Shown: positions 1 through 8,083, counted from the first letter of the stretch. The stretch is 58,078 bases of DNA from Ruminiclostridium sp. (GCA_017635095.1 JAGBMA010000231.1:1-58078), one strand, 5' to 3'. A program made the numbers and translations. Notes: a model not told the origin generated them from the letters alone.

Positions 1-290
1 CGATTTACCCGACAGTTTCTACTAAACAATAAGATACAGCAGACTCATAACAATCGGGTCTGCTGTTTTTATAAGTTGTGCAGAAACTGTCCCGCTCAGC
101 GCGGCAGCTACTAAAGTTTTTTTGGAAAGAGAGAGGGGTCGAGGGGCGAGAGAAAAGCCTTTTTTTACAAAAAAAGGTTTTCTCTCTCCCCCGCGGGGTG
201 TGGGGCAGAGCCCCACAAGCGCGTCCGCAGACGCGCTGAGGGTGCAGGGCGGAGCCCTGCCGGGGTGTGGGGCAGAGCCCCACAAGCGCG
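1..290. repeat. Dispersed palindromic repeat, copy 1
   Basis: This stretch opens with a hairpin built on AACAGCAGACTC/GGGTCTGCTGTT. It continues with a GAGAGAGGGGTCGAGGGG tract, an A/T-rich loop bounded by inverted CTTTTTTT/AAAAAAAGG, and then GC-rich hairpins such as GTGGGGCAGAGCCCCAC and GCGCGTCCGCAGACGCGC. Nearly the same modules recur at 44690-45025 and, inverted, at 46820-47125. Open frames read through it are repetitive and not credible genes. It sits directly after the end of trxB and may double as its transcription terminator. The left edge is cut by the window. Confidence 0.85.
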
Positions 291-1202
291 TTAAGCGGTG
301 AGTGATGAGATGTATCTGACGGCTTCGGTGGCAGCAACAGCACCGTCGGCAGCAGCCGTGACGAGCTGGCGCACAGACTTGGTGCGGTTGTCACCGGCAG
401 CAAAGATGCCGGGAGCGTTGGTGATGCAGTCCTCACCGGCTGCAACATATCCTGCGTCATCAAGCTTTATTATCTCGGCAAAGTTCTGGTTCTCGGGAAT
501 GCGTCCGACTGCAACAAAAAGCCCGTTCACTTCAAGCGTGCTGACGCCGCCGTCCTTGTCGGTGACTTCGATGCTCGTGAGACGCTTGTCCGCGTTGAGC
601 TTCGTTATCGTGCTGTTGTACACAAATTTCACGTTGTCACGCTGTTTCAGAGCGGATACCGTGGATTCGTCTCCCCTGAACGCGTCACGGCGGTGTATCA
701 CATATACCGTCTCCGCAAGATCCGCAAGATAGAGCGCGTCCTCAAGTGCAGTATTTCCGCCGCCGACCACAGCAACTACCTTCTTCCTGTAGAATGCGCC
801 GTCACAGGTCGCGCAGTACGAAACTCCCCTGCCAACGAGATCGGCTTCGTTCGGCAGTCCGAGCTTGCGGTTTTCGGAACCCGTCGCGATGATAACAGCC
901 TTGCCTTCGTACTCGTTCTCCGTGGTAACAACAGTCTTTGTGCCGCCGTTGTCCCTGATGCCCACAGCTTTCTCATAAACGAATTCCGCACCGAGCTCCT
1001 GAGCCTGCTCATAGACCTTGGTGGCGAAAACAAATCCCGAAACGTGGGGAACCGCAGGATAGTTCTCTATATCCGGTGTGTTGATTATCTGACCGCCGTA
1101 GCTGAGCGCTTCGAGCACAAGGACGCTCTTTGAAGCGCGGCGGGCGTATATTGCAGCGGTAAGTCCCGCAGGACCGGCGCCGATGATTATTATATCGTAC
1201 AT
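291..1202 (-). CDS. trxB: Thioredoxin reductase
   Basis: This is an FAD- and NADPH-dependent enzyme that reduces oxidised thioredoxin in the cytosol. At 303 residues it has the usual length for low-molecular-weight TrxB. An FAD-binding GAGPAGLTAA motif is near the N-terminus, the redox pair is seen as CATC around residue 135, an NADPH-binding GGGNTALEDA follows, and a C-terminal AAGD FAD motif is near residue 270. It is the last gene of a minus-strand operon, 11 bp after trxA, so substrate and reductase are co-expressed with a peroxidase and its regulator. Confidence 0.97.
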   Translation of the reverse strand: MYDIIIIGAGPAGLTAAIYARRASKSVLVLEALSYGGQIINTPDIENYPAVPHVSGFVFATKVYEQAQELGAEFVYEKAVGIRDNGGTKTVVTTENEYEGKAVIIATGSENRKLGLPNEADLVGRGVSYCATCDGAFYRKKVVAVVGGGNTALEDALYLADLAETVYVIHRRDAFRGDESTVSALKQRDNVKFVYNSTITKLNADKRLTSIEVTDKDGGVSTLEVNGLFVAVGRIPENQNFAEIIKLDDAGYVAAGEDCITNAPGIFAAGDNRTKSVRQLVTAAADGAVAATEAVRYISSLTA

Positions 1203-1213
1203 AGTCTGTCCTT

Positions 1214-1519
1214 TCAGATAAGCTTCAGGATCTCAGCCTTCGGCTTCAGTCCGACACTTCTCTTGTCCTCTTTGCCGTCCCTGAATACAACAAGGCAGGG
1301 TATGGAGGAGACGTTATATTCGTATGCAAGGTCGTCCTGCTCGTCAATATTGATCGAGACGATCTTAACGTCGTCGCGTTCTGCGGCTATCTGGTCAAGC
1401 GTAGGCTTGAGCATCTGGCAGGGACCACACCAATCCGCGTTGAAATCCGCGATAACGGGCTTATCCGCCTTGAGCACCTCGCTCTCGAATGTGTCCTTTG
1501 TTACTTCAATATTGTTCAT
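1214..1519 (-). CDS. trxA: Thioredoxin
   Basis: This is a small cytosolic dithiol protein of 101 residues. The canonical active site WCGPC lies at residues 30-34, and the conserved cis-proline is visible in SIPCLVVF. It probably supplies electrons to the Cys-type glutathione peroxidase upstream in the operon and is itself reduced by the TrxB gene immediately downstream. The start is preceded by an AGGAGG-like site in the 15 bp gap after the OhrR gene. Confidence 0.97.
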   Translation of the reverse strand: MNNIEVTKDTFESEVLKADKPVIADFNADWCGPCQMLKPTLDQIAAERDDVKIVSINIDEQDDLAYEYNVSSIPCLVVFRDGKEDKRSVGLKPKAEILKLI

Positions 1520-1534
1520 AGGTTTTTCCTCCTG

Positions 1535-1978
1535 TTACATTTGCATTTCTACGTTTGCAAGCAGCTTCGCTATCAGCTTATAAAGCGTCTGCGATTCTTC
1601 CCCGCTGAGCCCGATGCAGCCGCACATTTCGTCATGCACACGAAGCGCGGCTTCTTTGAGCTCATCACCTTTTTCGGTGATCGCAACAGTCAGATTGCGC
1701 TCATCTGACTGTGAACGGGTGCGTGTGATATAGCCTTTGGCTTCGAGCTTTTTCAGTATCGGTGTCAGCGTGCTCGGGTCAAGCATCAGCGTTTTGCCGA
1801 GCTCCTTGACATTCGAGCGCCCCTGCTCCCAGAAGAACATCATCACAACATACTGTGTATAAGTGAGGTCAAGCTCTTCGAGGAGCGCACCGTACTTGCG
1901 CGTCAGCTCTTTTGAGCAGAGATATATCGGGAAGCAGAGCTGGTTTCTCAGCCGCAGGGCTTCGTATCTCTCCTGCAT
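1535..1978 (-). CDS. OhrR-type MarR family peroxide-sensing regulator
   Basis: This is a winged-helix repressor of 147 residues. With the ATG at 1978 as start, a cysteine falls at residue 15 in the context LRNQLCFPIY. That matches the reactive peroxide-sensing cysteine of Bacillus OhrR in both position and surroundings, and a second cysteine is at residue 21. The DNA-binding segment (TLTPILKKLEAKGYITR) and the DERN wing are typical of MarR. The upstream gpx stop overlaps this start as TGATG, suggesting translational coupling. By analogy it should repress this operon until organic peroxide oxidises Cys15. A GTG one codon earlier is the alternative start. Confidence 0.9.
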   Translation of the reverse strand: MQERYEALRLRNQLCFPIYLCSKELTRKYGALLEELDLTYTQYVVMMFFWEQGRSNVKELGKTLMLDPSTLTPILKKLEAKGYITRTRSQSDERNLTVAITEKGDELKEAALRVHDEMCGCIGLSGEESQTLYKLIAKLLANVEMQM

Positions 1979-2517
1979 CACATAAGCGCTGCGATATCAG
2001 CGTCCATATCTTCGGGCTTGAAAGTGGGATCGTAGCGTTTTACAACATTTCCGTCCTTATCTACGAGGAATTTAGTGAAATTCCACTTGATATCGTTCGG
2101 CTTCTTGCAGGTAGTGCTTATCGCCTGTACCGCCTTCATTGCTGCCTTGTTCTTAATACCGACGATCTCCTCGTCCGGCTGCTGCTCTTTAAGATAGGTA
2201 TAGAGCGGGAGCTCGTTCTCGCCGTTGACATCTATCTTCATCATCTGGTCGAACTGTGTCTGATACTTTCCTGTGCAGAACTCATGGATCTCATCATCGG
2301 TACCGGGTGCCTGATGGCCGAACTGGTTGCAGGGGAAATCGAGGACTTCAAATCCCTTGTCATGGTACTTTTCATAAAGCTTCTCGATACCTTCATACTG
2401 AGGGGTGAACCCACAGCCGGTAGCTGTATTTACTACGAGGGAAACTTTGCCTTTGAGAGATGCGAGATCAAGCTCTTCGCCTTTTCTTGTTTTTACTTTG
2501 AAATCATATGCCGACAT
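1978..2517 (-). CDS. Glutathione-peroxidase-family (thiol) peroxidase
   Basis: This is a 179-residue peroxidase of the GPx/BsaA family. The catalytic residue is cysteine 35 (TATGCGFTPQ) rather than selenocysteine. The conserved Gln motif CNQFGHQAPG and the WNFTKF Trp/Asn motif complete the catalytic tetrad. Bacterial Cys-GPx proteins normally use thioredoxin, which fits the trxA-trxB genes downstream. The open frame extends upstream to 2628, but the ATG at 2517 has a clear AGGAGG eight bases before it, so I chose that start. It is the first gene of the redox operon. Confidence 0.93.
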   Translation of the reverse strand: MSAYDFKVKTRKGEELDLASLKGKVSLVVNTATGCGFTPQYEGIEKLYEKYHDKGFEVLDFPCNQFGHQAPGTDDEIHEFCTGKYQTQFDQMMKIDVNGENELPLYTYLKEQQPDEEIVGIKNKAAMKAVQAISTTCKKPNDIKWNFTKFLVDKDGNVVKRYDPTFKPEDMDADIAALM

Positions 2518-2598
2518 GGTGAATACCTCCTGTTGATGCTTACGGAAACGGTTTACAGCAATATTATGCTTCATCGCTCCCGAATTATTATTTTGTTC

Positions 2599-2635
2599 AC
2601 AAATTGATTGTACCACATTTAATTGCATTTGTCAA
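2599..2635 (-). promoter_or_regulatory. Redox operon promoter with OhrR-like operator
   Basis: On the minus strand TTGACA (2635-2630) and TACAAT (2612-2607) are separated by exactly 17 bp. An imperfect inverted repeat with ACAA and TTGT ends lies at 2599-2611, over the -10 box. It is a reasonable position for OhrR binding, since OhrR operators are TACAAT-rich palindromes. The operator call is inference. Confidence 0.75.
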
Positions 2636-2788
2636 GAGTTTTTTCAAAAATTTTAGGCAAGTCAAGGAATTTCGGTCCAAGATGACGGAATATTATGCAA
2701 GCAAGGTTCGTGCGTCTGTTTGCGCGGTATTGCCTTTAGGGAACCTCTAAAAAAGTCCGGGAACAGCATATCGCAGCTCCCGGATACG

Positions 2789-4360
2789 TTACTTGCCGTT
2801 AAGCATATACTCCAGCGAATCTGTCAGGGCTATGACGCTGGCATTGATTATATCCCTGCTCGCCCCCATTGTGGTCCATGTATTCTCGCCGTCTGTGCTC
2901 TCTATGAGAACGCGTGTGATAGCCGCAGTACTGTCGTTCGATGTGACGACACGCACCTTGAAGTCTATCAGGTGCATCTTTCTGAGCTGGGGGTAGAACA
3001 CTTCAAGAGCCTTTCTGAGCGCCTTATCTATCGCATTTACCGGGCCATCGCCCTCATCTGCGGTGATCTCGTACTTATCGCCGACCTTTACCTTGACGAG
3101 AGCATTTGCCTTTTCGGTAAAGGACTGGCCGTCGAGACTGTCCATAGATGAGATTATGCGGTAATGGTCGATCTCGAAATGGGGCGTGAACCTGCCGAGC
3201 TCTTTCATCACCAGAAGCTCGAAGCTTGCCTCCGCAGCCTCAAACTGGAAGCCCGCGTGCTCAAGCTCCTTCATTTTCTCCGTGATAGCGATAGTCTCGC
3301 TGCTGGACTTTGTCAGCGACCCATCAAAACTGCGGACGCGTGGGAGTATCGAGGAGCGCCCCGAGACCTCGCTAACTATGAACCCGCGCTTTCCGCCCAC
3401 GAGTTTCGGGTCGATATGCTCGTAAGTCCTCGGCTCTTTCGCCACTCCGTCGGCGTGCATACCGCCTTTGTGCGCAAAAGCGGACTTACCCACATACGGC
3501 AGATTTATGGGCAGTCTCACGTTCGTGACCTCGCTTATGAACCGCGCCGTCTTTGTAAGGAGAGCAAGTCTGTCCGGGCTCACCACGTTATAGCCGAGCT
3601 TTATCTGAAGATCCGGAATGACCGTGGAAAGCGCGGCGTTCCCGCATCGTTCGCCTATCCCCGTGAATGTCCCCTGAACATGGAGAGCGCCGGATCTTAC
3701 CGCCGAGACCGTGTTTGCCGCAGCACACCCCGTATCGTTGTGACAGTGTATGCCGATAGTGGTCTTGATCGTCTTGCCGACTGTCTTTACGATCTTCGCG
3801 ATCTCGTCGGGGAAACAGCCCCCGTTGGTATCGCAGAGAATAACAGCCTTTGCACCGGCTTTCTCCGCCGCCCTCACCACGTCCAGCGCATATTCCGGAC
3901 GGGATTTGTAACCGTCAAAGAAGTGCTCGGCATCGAAGAATACCGAACGCCCGTTGGCACGGAGAAAATTTATGGTCTTGCTTATCATGCTGAGGTTTTC
4001 TTCGAGCGATGTTCCTAAAATGCAGTCAACGTGAAGATCCCACGCCTTTCCGAATACGACCACATGATCCGTCCCGGCTGCAAGAAGAGCACGGAGACCT
4101 TCATCGTCCTCCGGAGCGGTATCCTTCCGCACCGTAGAACCGAATGCGGCAAGTTTAGCCGTTGTGAAATGCATTTTGGAAGCCTTTTCGAAAAACTCCG
4201 CGTCCTTCGGATTGGAATAAGGGTTTCCCGCTTCTATATAGCTCACTCCGAATTTGTCGAGCACCTCCGCGATCTTGAGCTTGTCCGAAACGGAAAAGCT
4301 TATATTCTCGCCCTGTGCGCCGTCCCGGAGCGTTGAATCGAGTATCTCCACCTTTTTCAT
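2789..4360 (-). CDS. cimA: (R)-citramalate synthase
   Basis: This enzyme condenses pyruvate and acetyl-CoA to citramalate, the first step of the threonine-independent isoleucine route. The 523-residue protein starts MKKVEILDSTLRDGAQGE, the HMGL-type catalytic barrel signature. Metal-binding GIHCHNDTG follows near residue 205, and the C-terminal LeuA-type allosteric domain occupies the last ~150 residues. The sequence and length fit the CimA subfamily better than 2-isopropylmalate synthase or homocitrate synthase. I chose the ATG at 4360, preceded by GGAG, over a longer frame that runs into repeat sequence. No other isoleucine or leucine gene is adjacent. Confidence 0.88.
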   Translation of the reverse strand: MKKVEILDSTLRDGAQGENISFSVSDKLKIAEVLDKFGVSYIEAGNPYSNPKDAEFFEKASKMHFTTAKLAAFGSTVRKDTAPEDDEGLRALLAAGTDHVVVFGKAWDLHVDCILGTSLEENLSMISKTINFLRANGRSVFFDAEHFFDGYKSRPEYALDVVRAAEKAGAKAVILCDTNGGCFPDEIAKIVKTVGKTIKTTIGIHCHNDTGCAAANTVSAVRSGALHVQGTFTGIGERCGNAALSTVIPDLQIKLGYNVVSPDRLALLTKTARFISEVTNVRLPINLPYVGKSAFAHKGGMHADGVAKEPRTYEHIDPKLVGGKRGFIVSEVSGRSSILPRVRSFDGSLTKSSSETIAITEKMKELEHAGFQFEAAEASFELLVMKELGRFTPHFEIDHYRIISSMDSLDGQSFTEKANALVKVKVGDKYEITADEGDGPVNAIDKALRKALEVFYPQLRKMHLIDFKVRVVTSNDSTAAITRVLIESTDGENTWTTMGASRDIINASVIALTDSLEYMLNGK

Positions 4361-4379
4361 AATATCATCTCCATTCACT

Positions 4380-4408
4380 ATACTACCATATATTACAGGA
4401 TTTGTCAA
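4380..4408 (-). promoter_or_regulatory. cimA promoter
   Basis: On the minus strand TTGACA (4408-4403) and TAGTAT (4385-4380) are 17 bp apart, with a TGG just before the -10. The promoter lies just inside the right inverted-repeat arm, so gene and promoter both sit between the element ends. Confidence 0.75.
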
Positions 4409-4544
4409 ATGAAGGGTGGGGAGACTTGACGCAGCAGTTGGCGCAAGCAGCTCTTTTTCTCTCAAATGGGTTTTTAGAGGTTCCCTGAAGTGAGCTGTTT
4501 TCGCTGCATATCCGATATCCGCTCACCAACGCCGGATCAGCCCG

Positions 4545-4775
4545 ATGCGCCGAGCTTTCAAAAGGAAAGTATTGCAAAAACAAGTAATATGTGATATAAT
4601 TAGGAAGGCAGGCTTTATCCGCAGGGACAGTGGATCTGTCAAGTGGGTGTATATCGGCAGCAGGTGTGCGAACTGCGGAGTTCTCGGCTCCTTCCTTGAT
4701 TGGAAGATCGACTATGAGCCGACAGACGAACCAGAGAATAATATTTTGAATGGTAACATACGACGAAAAGCATAG
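4545..4775 (+). pseudogene. Possible gene remnant upstream of the unknown island genes
   Basis: This frame of 76 codons ends with a protein-like stretch containing CANCGVLGSFLDWKIDYE and overlaps the next gene by 26 bases. Its first half coincides with a promoter and has no ribosome site. The tail looks like a real coding sequence whose 5' part is missing or starts at an unusual codon. I do not recognise the family. Confidence 0.3.
4573..4601 (+). promoter_or_regulatory. Promoter of the AT-rich island
   Basis: TTGCAA and TATAAT with a 17 bp spacer precede the unknown genes at 4750 and 5399. The promoter lies inside a short open frame (4545-4775), which argues that this frame is not translated from its first ATG. 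Confidence 0.6.
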
Positions 4776-5388
4776 GGCTGTTATTGAAAGCGGTATTGAG
4801 AATATAAGAAAATCACTGTTTGAGGAAGATATTTATTATGTCAGGCAAGTACTTTTCTGCCTTGATTGGTATTTAGATCCGTTTTATAAAAACAATTTGC
4901 CTTATAAGAATGAAATATACGATTTATTACAGGAACTTGTAGTATCAAGCAATAACGATGACATTATCGAGGATTGCCTACAGCTTATCGGGTATTACTG
5001 CAATGATTTATCATACCTTGAAGAGAATTTTGATAAAATAAAAGATAGTATGAAGCAGGAAGTAATGCGTGTTTTAGAAGATAATAGAATTACATTAAGT
5101 TACTATGATATTGTCTCTATGAATAATACCTGTATTATATTCAAAGCAGGAAATCAAATAGTATATTCCGAATGTGCAAACAGAGACAGCAGATATTCAG
5201 AAAAATGTATCGGAGTACGAAACGCACTTGCAGACCCGCCGTATGTCGAGTTCTTCACCGGCAACGGCAATATACGAGTGGTGTTCGATAAGACCGGAAT
5301 ACTTGAAAAGAAGAAAAATCAGCGGGATTTTGCTCAGTTTCACATAGACATACATAAGTACGGTTATACCACATTTGACCTTAGCTGA
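4750..5388 (+). CDS. Unknown protein, AT-rich island
   Basis: This is a 212-residue, probably cytosolic protein without signal peptide or membrane segments. The first ~115 residues look helical and rich in acidic and aromatic residues (YYVRQVLFCLDWYLDPFY). The second half is more mixed. The DNA is clearly more AT-rich than the flanking housekeeping genes, which suggests transfer. I see no strong ribosome site, but the start overlaps the preceding frame, so coupling is possible. Size, composition and partner gene would fit a polymorphic-toxin immunity protein. That is speculation, since no toxin is visible. Confidence 0.65.
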   Translation: MVTYDEKHRAVIESGIENIRKSLFEEDIYYVRQVLFCLDWYLDPFYKNNLPYKNEIYDLLQELVVSSNNDDIIEDCLQLIGYYCNDLSYLEENFDKIKDSMKQEVMRVLEDNRITLSYYDIVSMNNTCIIFKAGNQIVYSECANRDSRYSEKCIGVRNALADPPYVEFFTGNGNIRVVFDKTGILEKKKNQRDFAQFHIDIHKYGYTTFDLS

Positions 5389-5398
5389 GGTGCCGGAT

Positions 5399-5917
5399 AT
5401 GGATAAAAACATACTTATTGCAGAAATACTGTATATCATCTTCGTGCATTATAAAGGTCTCGGCAGACACTACAAGACCGGAAAGCTGAAAAAAGAAATG
5501 TATGAGTGCATGATAACCGCAAAACTGCTGTATAAGGACTCTCTTTCTGCTGAGAACATTCAGCAGATACGCAAAATGCTTGTTATCTGCGGACAATACA
5601 CAACGACAGACACAAACGGCATCAGTCTTGGTGACCTGACAGGCGGCGCTGTTGAAATACAAGAACCTGCCGACAGGATATGTGAGATCATAGGAAAAGT
5701 GATCTCTGAAAGTTCCGGTTTTTTCGTCCGCGACAAAATATCTCTGTATCTGCACGCTCTTCACAATCTTCCCCTTGCTTATGTATCGGATAATGTGAAT
5801 TATCTCAGAAATCATATCAAACGAATGCGTTCCGACGAAGCGCTGAAATATTGCAATGAATGGCTTGACAGGATCAAGACTGTCCGAGGAAATGAAAAGC
5901 CCGAAGATCGGATTTAA
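5399..5917 (+). CDS. Unknown protein, second gene of the island
   Basis: This 172-residue protein starts at an ATG preceded by GAGGTG. A longer frame from 5375 overlaps the upstream stop and is less likely. It appears mostly helical (ILIAEILYIIFVHYKGLGRHY, then NYLRNHIKRM near the end). It has no recognised catalytic motif and no clear signal peptide. It is in tandem with the 4750 gene with a gap of ten bases, and a terminator covers its stop codon, so the pair is probably one transcript. Confidence 0.65.
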   Translation: MDKNILIAEILYIIFVHYKGLGRHYKTGKLKKEMYECMITAKLLYKDSLSAENIQQIRKMLVICGQYTTTDTNGISLGDLTGGAVEIQEPADRICEIIGKVISESSGFFVRDKISLYLHALHNLPLAYVSDNVNYLRNHIKRMRSDEALKYCNEWLDRIKTVRGNEKPEDRI

Positions 5918-5940
5918 CGGTCCGGTCTTCGGGCTTTTAA
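5898..5940 (+). terminator. Terminator of the AT-rich island
   Basis: The hairpin AAGCCCGAAGATCGG/CCGGTCTTCGGGCTT is followed by TTTT. It overlaps the last codons of the 5399 gene. Confidence 0.8.
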
Positions 5941-5943
5941 CGA

Positions 5944-7038
5944 TTATATGTTAACTGAATAAGTTCTTTTCTTCCAATGTTTTGCAATAACTGCAAACAA
6001 CGGCTTTGTCACAAGATCGTATATCAGGAATATACCAAAGCTTATAAGATACATTATGATCGTGCAGCCCAAAATATGTGCCGTGAGAAGCGCAGCGTTT
6101 TCCTGTACAAACTGCTCGACGCCGCAGTATTCAAGCAGGTTCATGTGAATGAGATATGCCGGGAATGACGCGACAGCGAGCTTGTTTATCACCTTGCTGC
6201 TGCCGATGTTTATGTTCCGGAATATCAGGAATACGAGAACAGCCTCTATTATAACAAGAGGGTGCTCGTAATTGTATGCAGTAGTGTCAAAGATCGCTCT
6301 GCCGGTAATTGACTTGTCAAGAAATGTCAGTCCGAAGATCGCCGCAACTGTCAGCGCAAGCAGAAGCACCAGCTTGCCCGTACCTGTTTTCTTTCCTTTT
6401 TCTTCACAGTCTTTCAGATAACAGCCAATGAGATATACAAGTACAAAATTGACTATCGTATATCCTGATTGCGAGCCAAAGAGCCCTATGGTGCTTGCAC
6501 CGTAAATATCGTTCTGATAGTAATACTGAACGATATCGACAATTACGGCATATACCGAAAACAAGCCTGTCAATATCAGTAACAGATTTTTTTTGCCGGA
6601 GTCGTTCAGATGCGACCATACAAGGTTTATGTACGGTGAGATCAGGTACAGCGCGATATACACAAATATGAACCAATAGCTCGGCGTAAAGTATTCAAGA
6701 ACAGTCTCAAAGTCAAGACCGCTGCCCTTCGGAAGTTCCTTTATCAGACAGAAAGCAAGCTCAATAATAATAAGCTGAGCGATAAGCTCCACAGGCTTTA
6801 GGAAGTCTCTTTTCATTGAATCCCGCATAAAATAGCCGGAGATAAGCACATAAAGGTTTACGGCGCAGATAGATAACGACTCGAAGAACGTCAAGATACC
6901 CTGATTTATGCTGCCGTCGTTCACAGCCGCAAACCCGCCGCCTATATTCGGATTGTTGTAATGAAGTATGATCACCCCACACGCTGCGATGATACGCAGT
7001 AATTCTATATTTGATTGTCTTTTAGCTCTGTCAGCCAC
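5944..7038 (-). CDS. Membrane acyltransferase, family 3
   Basis: This 364-residue integral membrane protein has about ten hydrophobic segments. It starts with the family signature NIELLRIIAACGVIILHY, in which the His is the conserved catalytic-site histidine of acyltransferase-3 (OafA/WecH-like) enzymes. Such proteins usually acetylate surface polysaccharides using acetyl-CoA from the cytosol, though some are sugar or lipid acyltransferases. The gene stands alone: a terminator for the opposite strand lies immediately downstream and it has its own promoter. Confidence 0.85.
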   Translation of the reverse strand: MADRAKRQSNIELLRIIAACGVIILHYNNPNIGGGFAAVNDGSINQGILTFFESLSICAVNLYVLISGYFMRDSMKRDFLKPVELIAQLIIIELAFCLIKELPKGSGLDFETVLEYFTPSYWFIFVYIALYLISPYINLVWSHLNDSGKKNLLLILTGLFSVYAVIVDIVQYYYQNDIYGASTIGLFGSQSGYTIVNFVLVYLIGCYLKDCEEKGKKTGTGKLVLLLALTVAAIFGLTFLDKSITGRAIFDTTAYNYEHPLVIIEAVLVFLIFRNINIGSSKVINKLAVASFPAYLIHMNLLEYCGVEQFVQENAALLTAHILGCTIIMYLISFGIFLIYDLVTKPLFAVIAKHWKKRTYSVNI

Positions 7039-7110
7039 AATATACGCCCCTTCACCAAATCATGATTTAAGGTCTTCCCATTGACCTATATGGTCTTGGT
7101 TACCTTTATC

Positions 7111-7139
7111 ATTATATCACAGAAGGTAAAAATAATCAA
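7111..7139 (-). promoter_or_regulatory. Acyltransferase promoter
   Basis: On the minus strand TTGATT (7139-7134) and TATAAT (7116-7111) are 17 bp apart, about 75 bases before the acyltransferase start. The following 7140-7360 holds only short frames and nothing I can assign. Confidence 0.6.
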
Positions 7140-7365
7140 TTCTAAAAATCCTGTCAGTCTCACCCGAAATTCTCCGGTATCCGGTAGTATTATCAGTTCA
7201 AATCGCGTACTTTTCCGACTTATGTTCAAAAAGTCAGGGCTTGTGAGCGAAATGTCAAAATCTTTCCGGAAAGCCAAAAAGCCGTATGCCCTTTGTTTAA
7301 GGCAGTTCAGAGAAATGAATAGTCCGCAAATCTGACTTAGTGGTTCAATTTGCAGACTTTTACCA

Positions 7366-7760
7366 AGTATATCCTAACTCTGAACAGCAAAGAAGAAAAT
7401 ACCGTATAGCAGATAACTGCCATACTGTTTCGCGCCCGCCGTCGCGGGCTGTGATCGCATAACAAAAGGTATATCCGTACTCCGGACAGCGAGGGCGGCG
7501 GACGCGCCGCAGCGAATCGCTTCGCGTTCTTTTTTCAGAGCATTGGCTGGGTAACAAAAAAGTATATCCCCAAATAGGACAGCGAGAAAGAAAAATATCC
7601 CGCCTCAGGTAAAACCCGAGACGGGATTCGGTGGCGCCGTCGCGGGCTGTGATCGCATTACAAAAAGTATATCTGAACTCCGGGCAGCGAGGCAGAAAAA
7701 TATCCCGCCTCAGATAGACCCGAGACGGGATTCGGTGGCGCCGTCGCGCCTGTCTCTGCC
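7366..7760. repeat. Degenerate tandem repeat array next to tRNA genes
   Basis: About four imperfect copies, roughly 90-110 bp apart, share the order AAGTATATC, then CCGGACAGCGAG, then often a CCCGCCTC/GAGACGGG hairpin, then GGTGGCGCCGTCGCG and GGCTGTGATCGCAT. Two full copies lie around 7555-7660 and 7661-7760. Two eroded copies lie around 7366-7466 and 7467-7554. No gene is apparent. On the minus strand the array lies downstream of tRNA-Arg, so it may be remnants of duplicated tRNA spacers and terminators. Confidence 0.65.
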
Positions 7761-7786
7761 GAACGCTTTAGATTTCAGGGTAAAAC

Positions 7787-7825
7787 AAAGCCCCCGGCAA
7801 GAAGTATCTTGCGGAGGCTTTTTTA
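7787..7825 (-). terminator. tRNA transcript terminator
   Basis: The hairpin AAGCCTCCGCAAG/CTTGCCGGGGGCTT lies just after tRNA-Arg on the minus strand, with T-rich sequence on both sides. Confidence 0.65.
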
Positions 7826-7844
7826 CGGTGGCGCCGTCGCGCCC

Positions 7845-7921
<77 letters not shown>

Positions 7922-7935
7922 ATATTGTATAAAAA

Positions 7936-8009
7936 TGGAGCGGGTGATGGGAATCGAACCCACGTGTTCAGCTTGGAAGGCTGACATTCTACCATTGAAC
8001 TACACCCGC
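7936..8009 (-). tRNA. tRNA-Gly (anticodon UCC)
   Basis: The reverse complement gives a complete 74-base cloverleaf. The acceptor arms are GCGGGTG and CACCCGC, the anticodon stem is TCAGC/GCTGA around CTTCCAA, the T-loop is GGTTCGATTCC, and CCA is encoded. It lies 14 bases upstream of tRNA-Arg and is probably co-transcribed with it. Confidence 0.97.
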
Positions 8010-8083
8010 ATATTTAATGCTTTATAATGATAACACAAAAAACTCACTTTGTCAAGCATTTTTTTCAAAAAACAGTATTTTTT

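Larger units (their letters stand above)
2738..4486. mobile_element. MITE-like inverted-repeat ends flanking cimA
   Basis: The left end AGGGAACCTCTAAAAA at 2738 and its reverse complement ending at 4486 form an inverted pair around the citramalate synthase gene. The right ~65 bp (4420-4486) is closely similar to the right arm of the short element at 37872-38031. The left side shares only the terminal ~16 bp. No target-site duplication is obvious and no transposase is encoded. Either the gene was captured between two ends or two element remnants happen to flank it. Confidence 0.55.

Noticed and set aside
5-463. Protein-coding frames within the dispersed repeat
   Set aside because: The same low-complexity peptides appear wherever the repeat occurs and they overlap trxB; there is no ribosome site.
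1978-2517. Selenocysteine glutathione peroxidase
   Set aside because: The catalytic codon is a normal cysteine codon in frame, not TGA.
2789-4360. 2-isopropylmalate synthase (leuA)
   Set aside because: The N-terminal motif, length and C-terminal domain fit the CimA subfamily better, and no leu genes adjoin.
7366-7760. CRISPR array
   Set aside because: Repeat units are long, degenerate and contiguous, with no uniform spacers and no cas genes.
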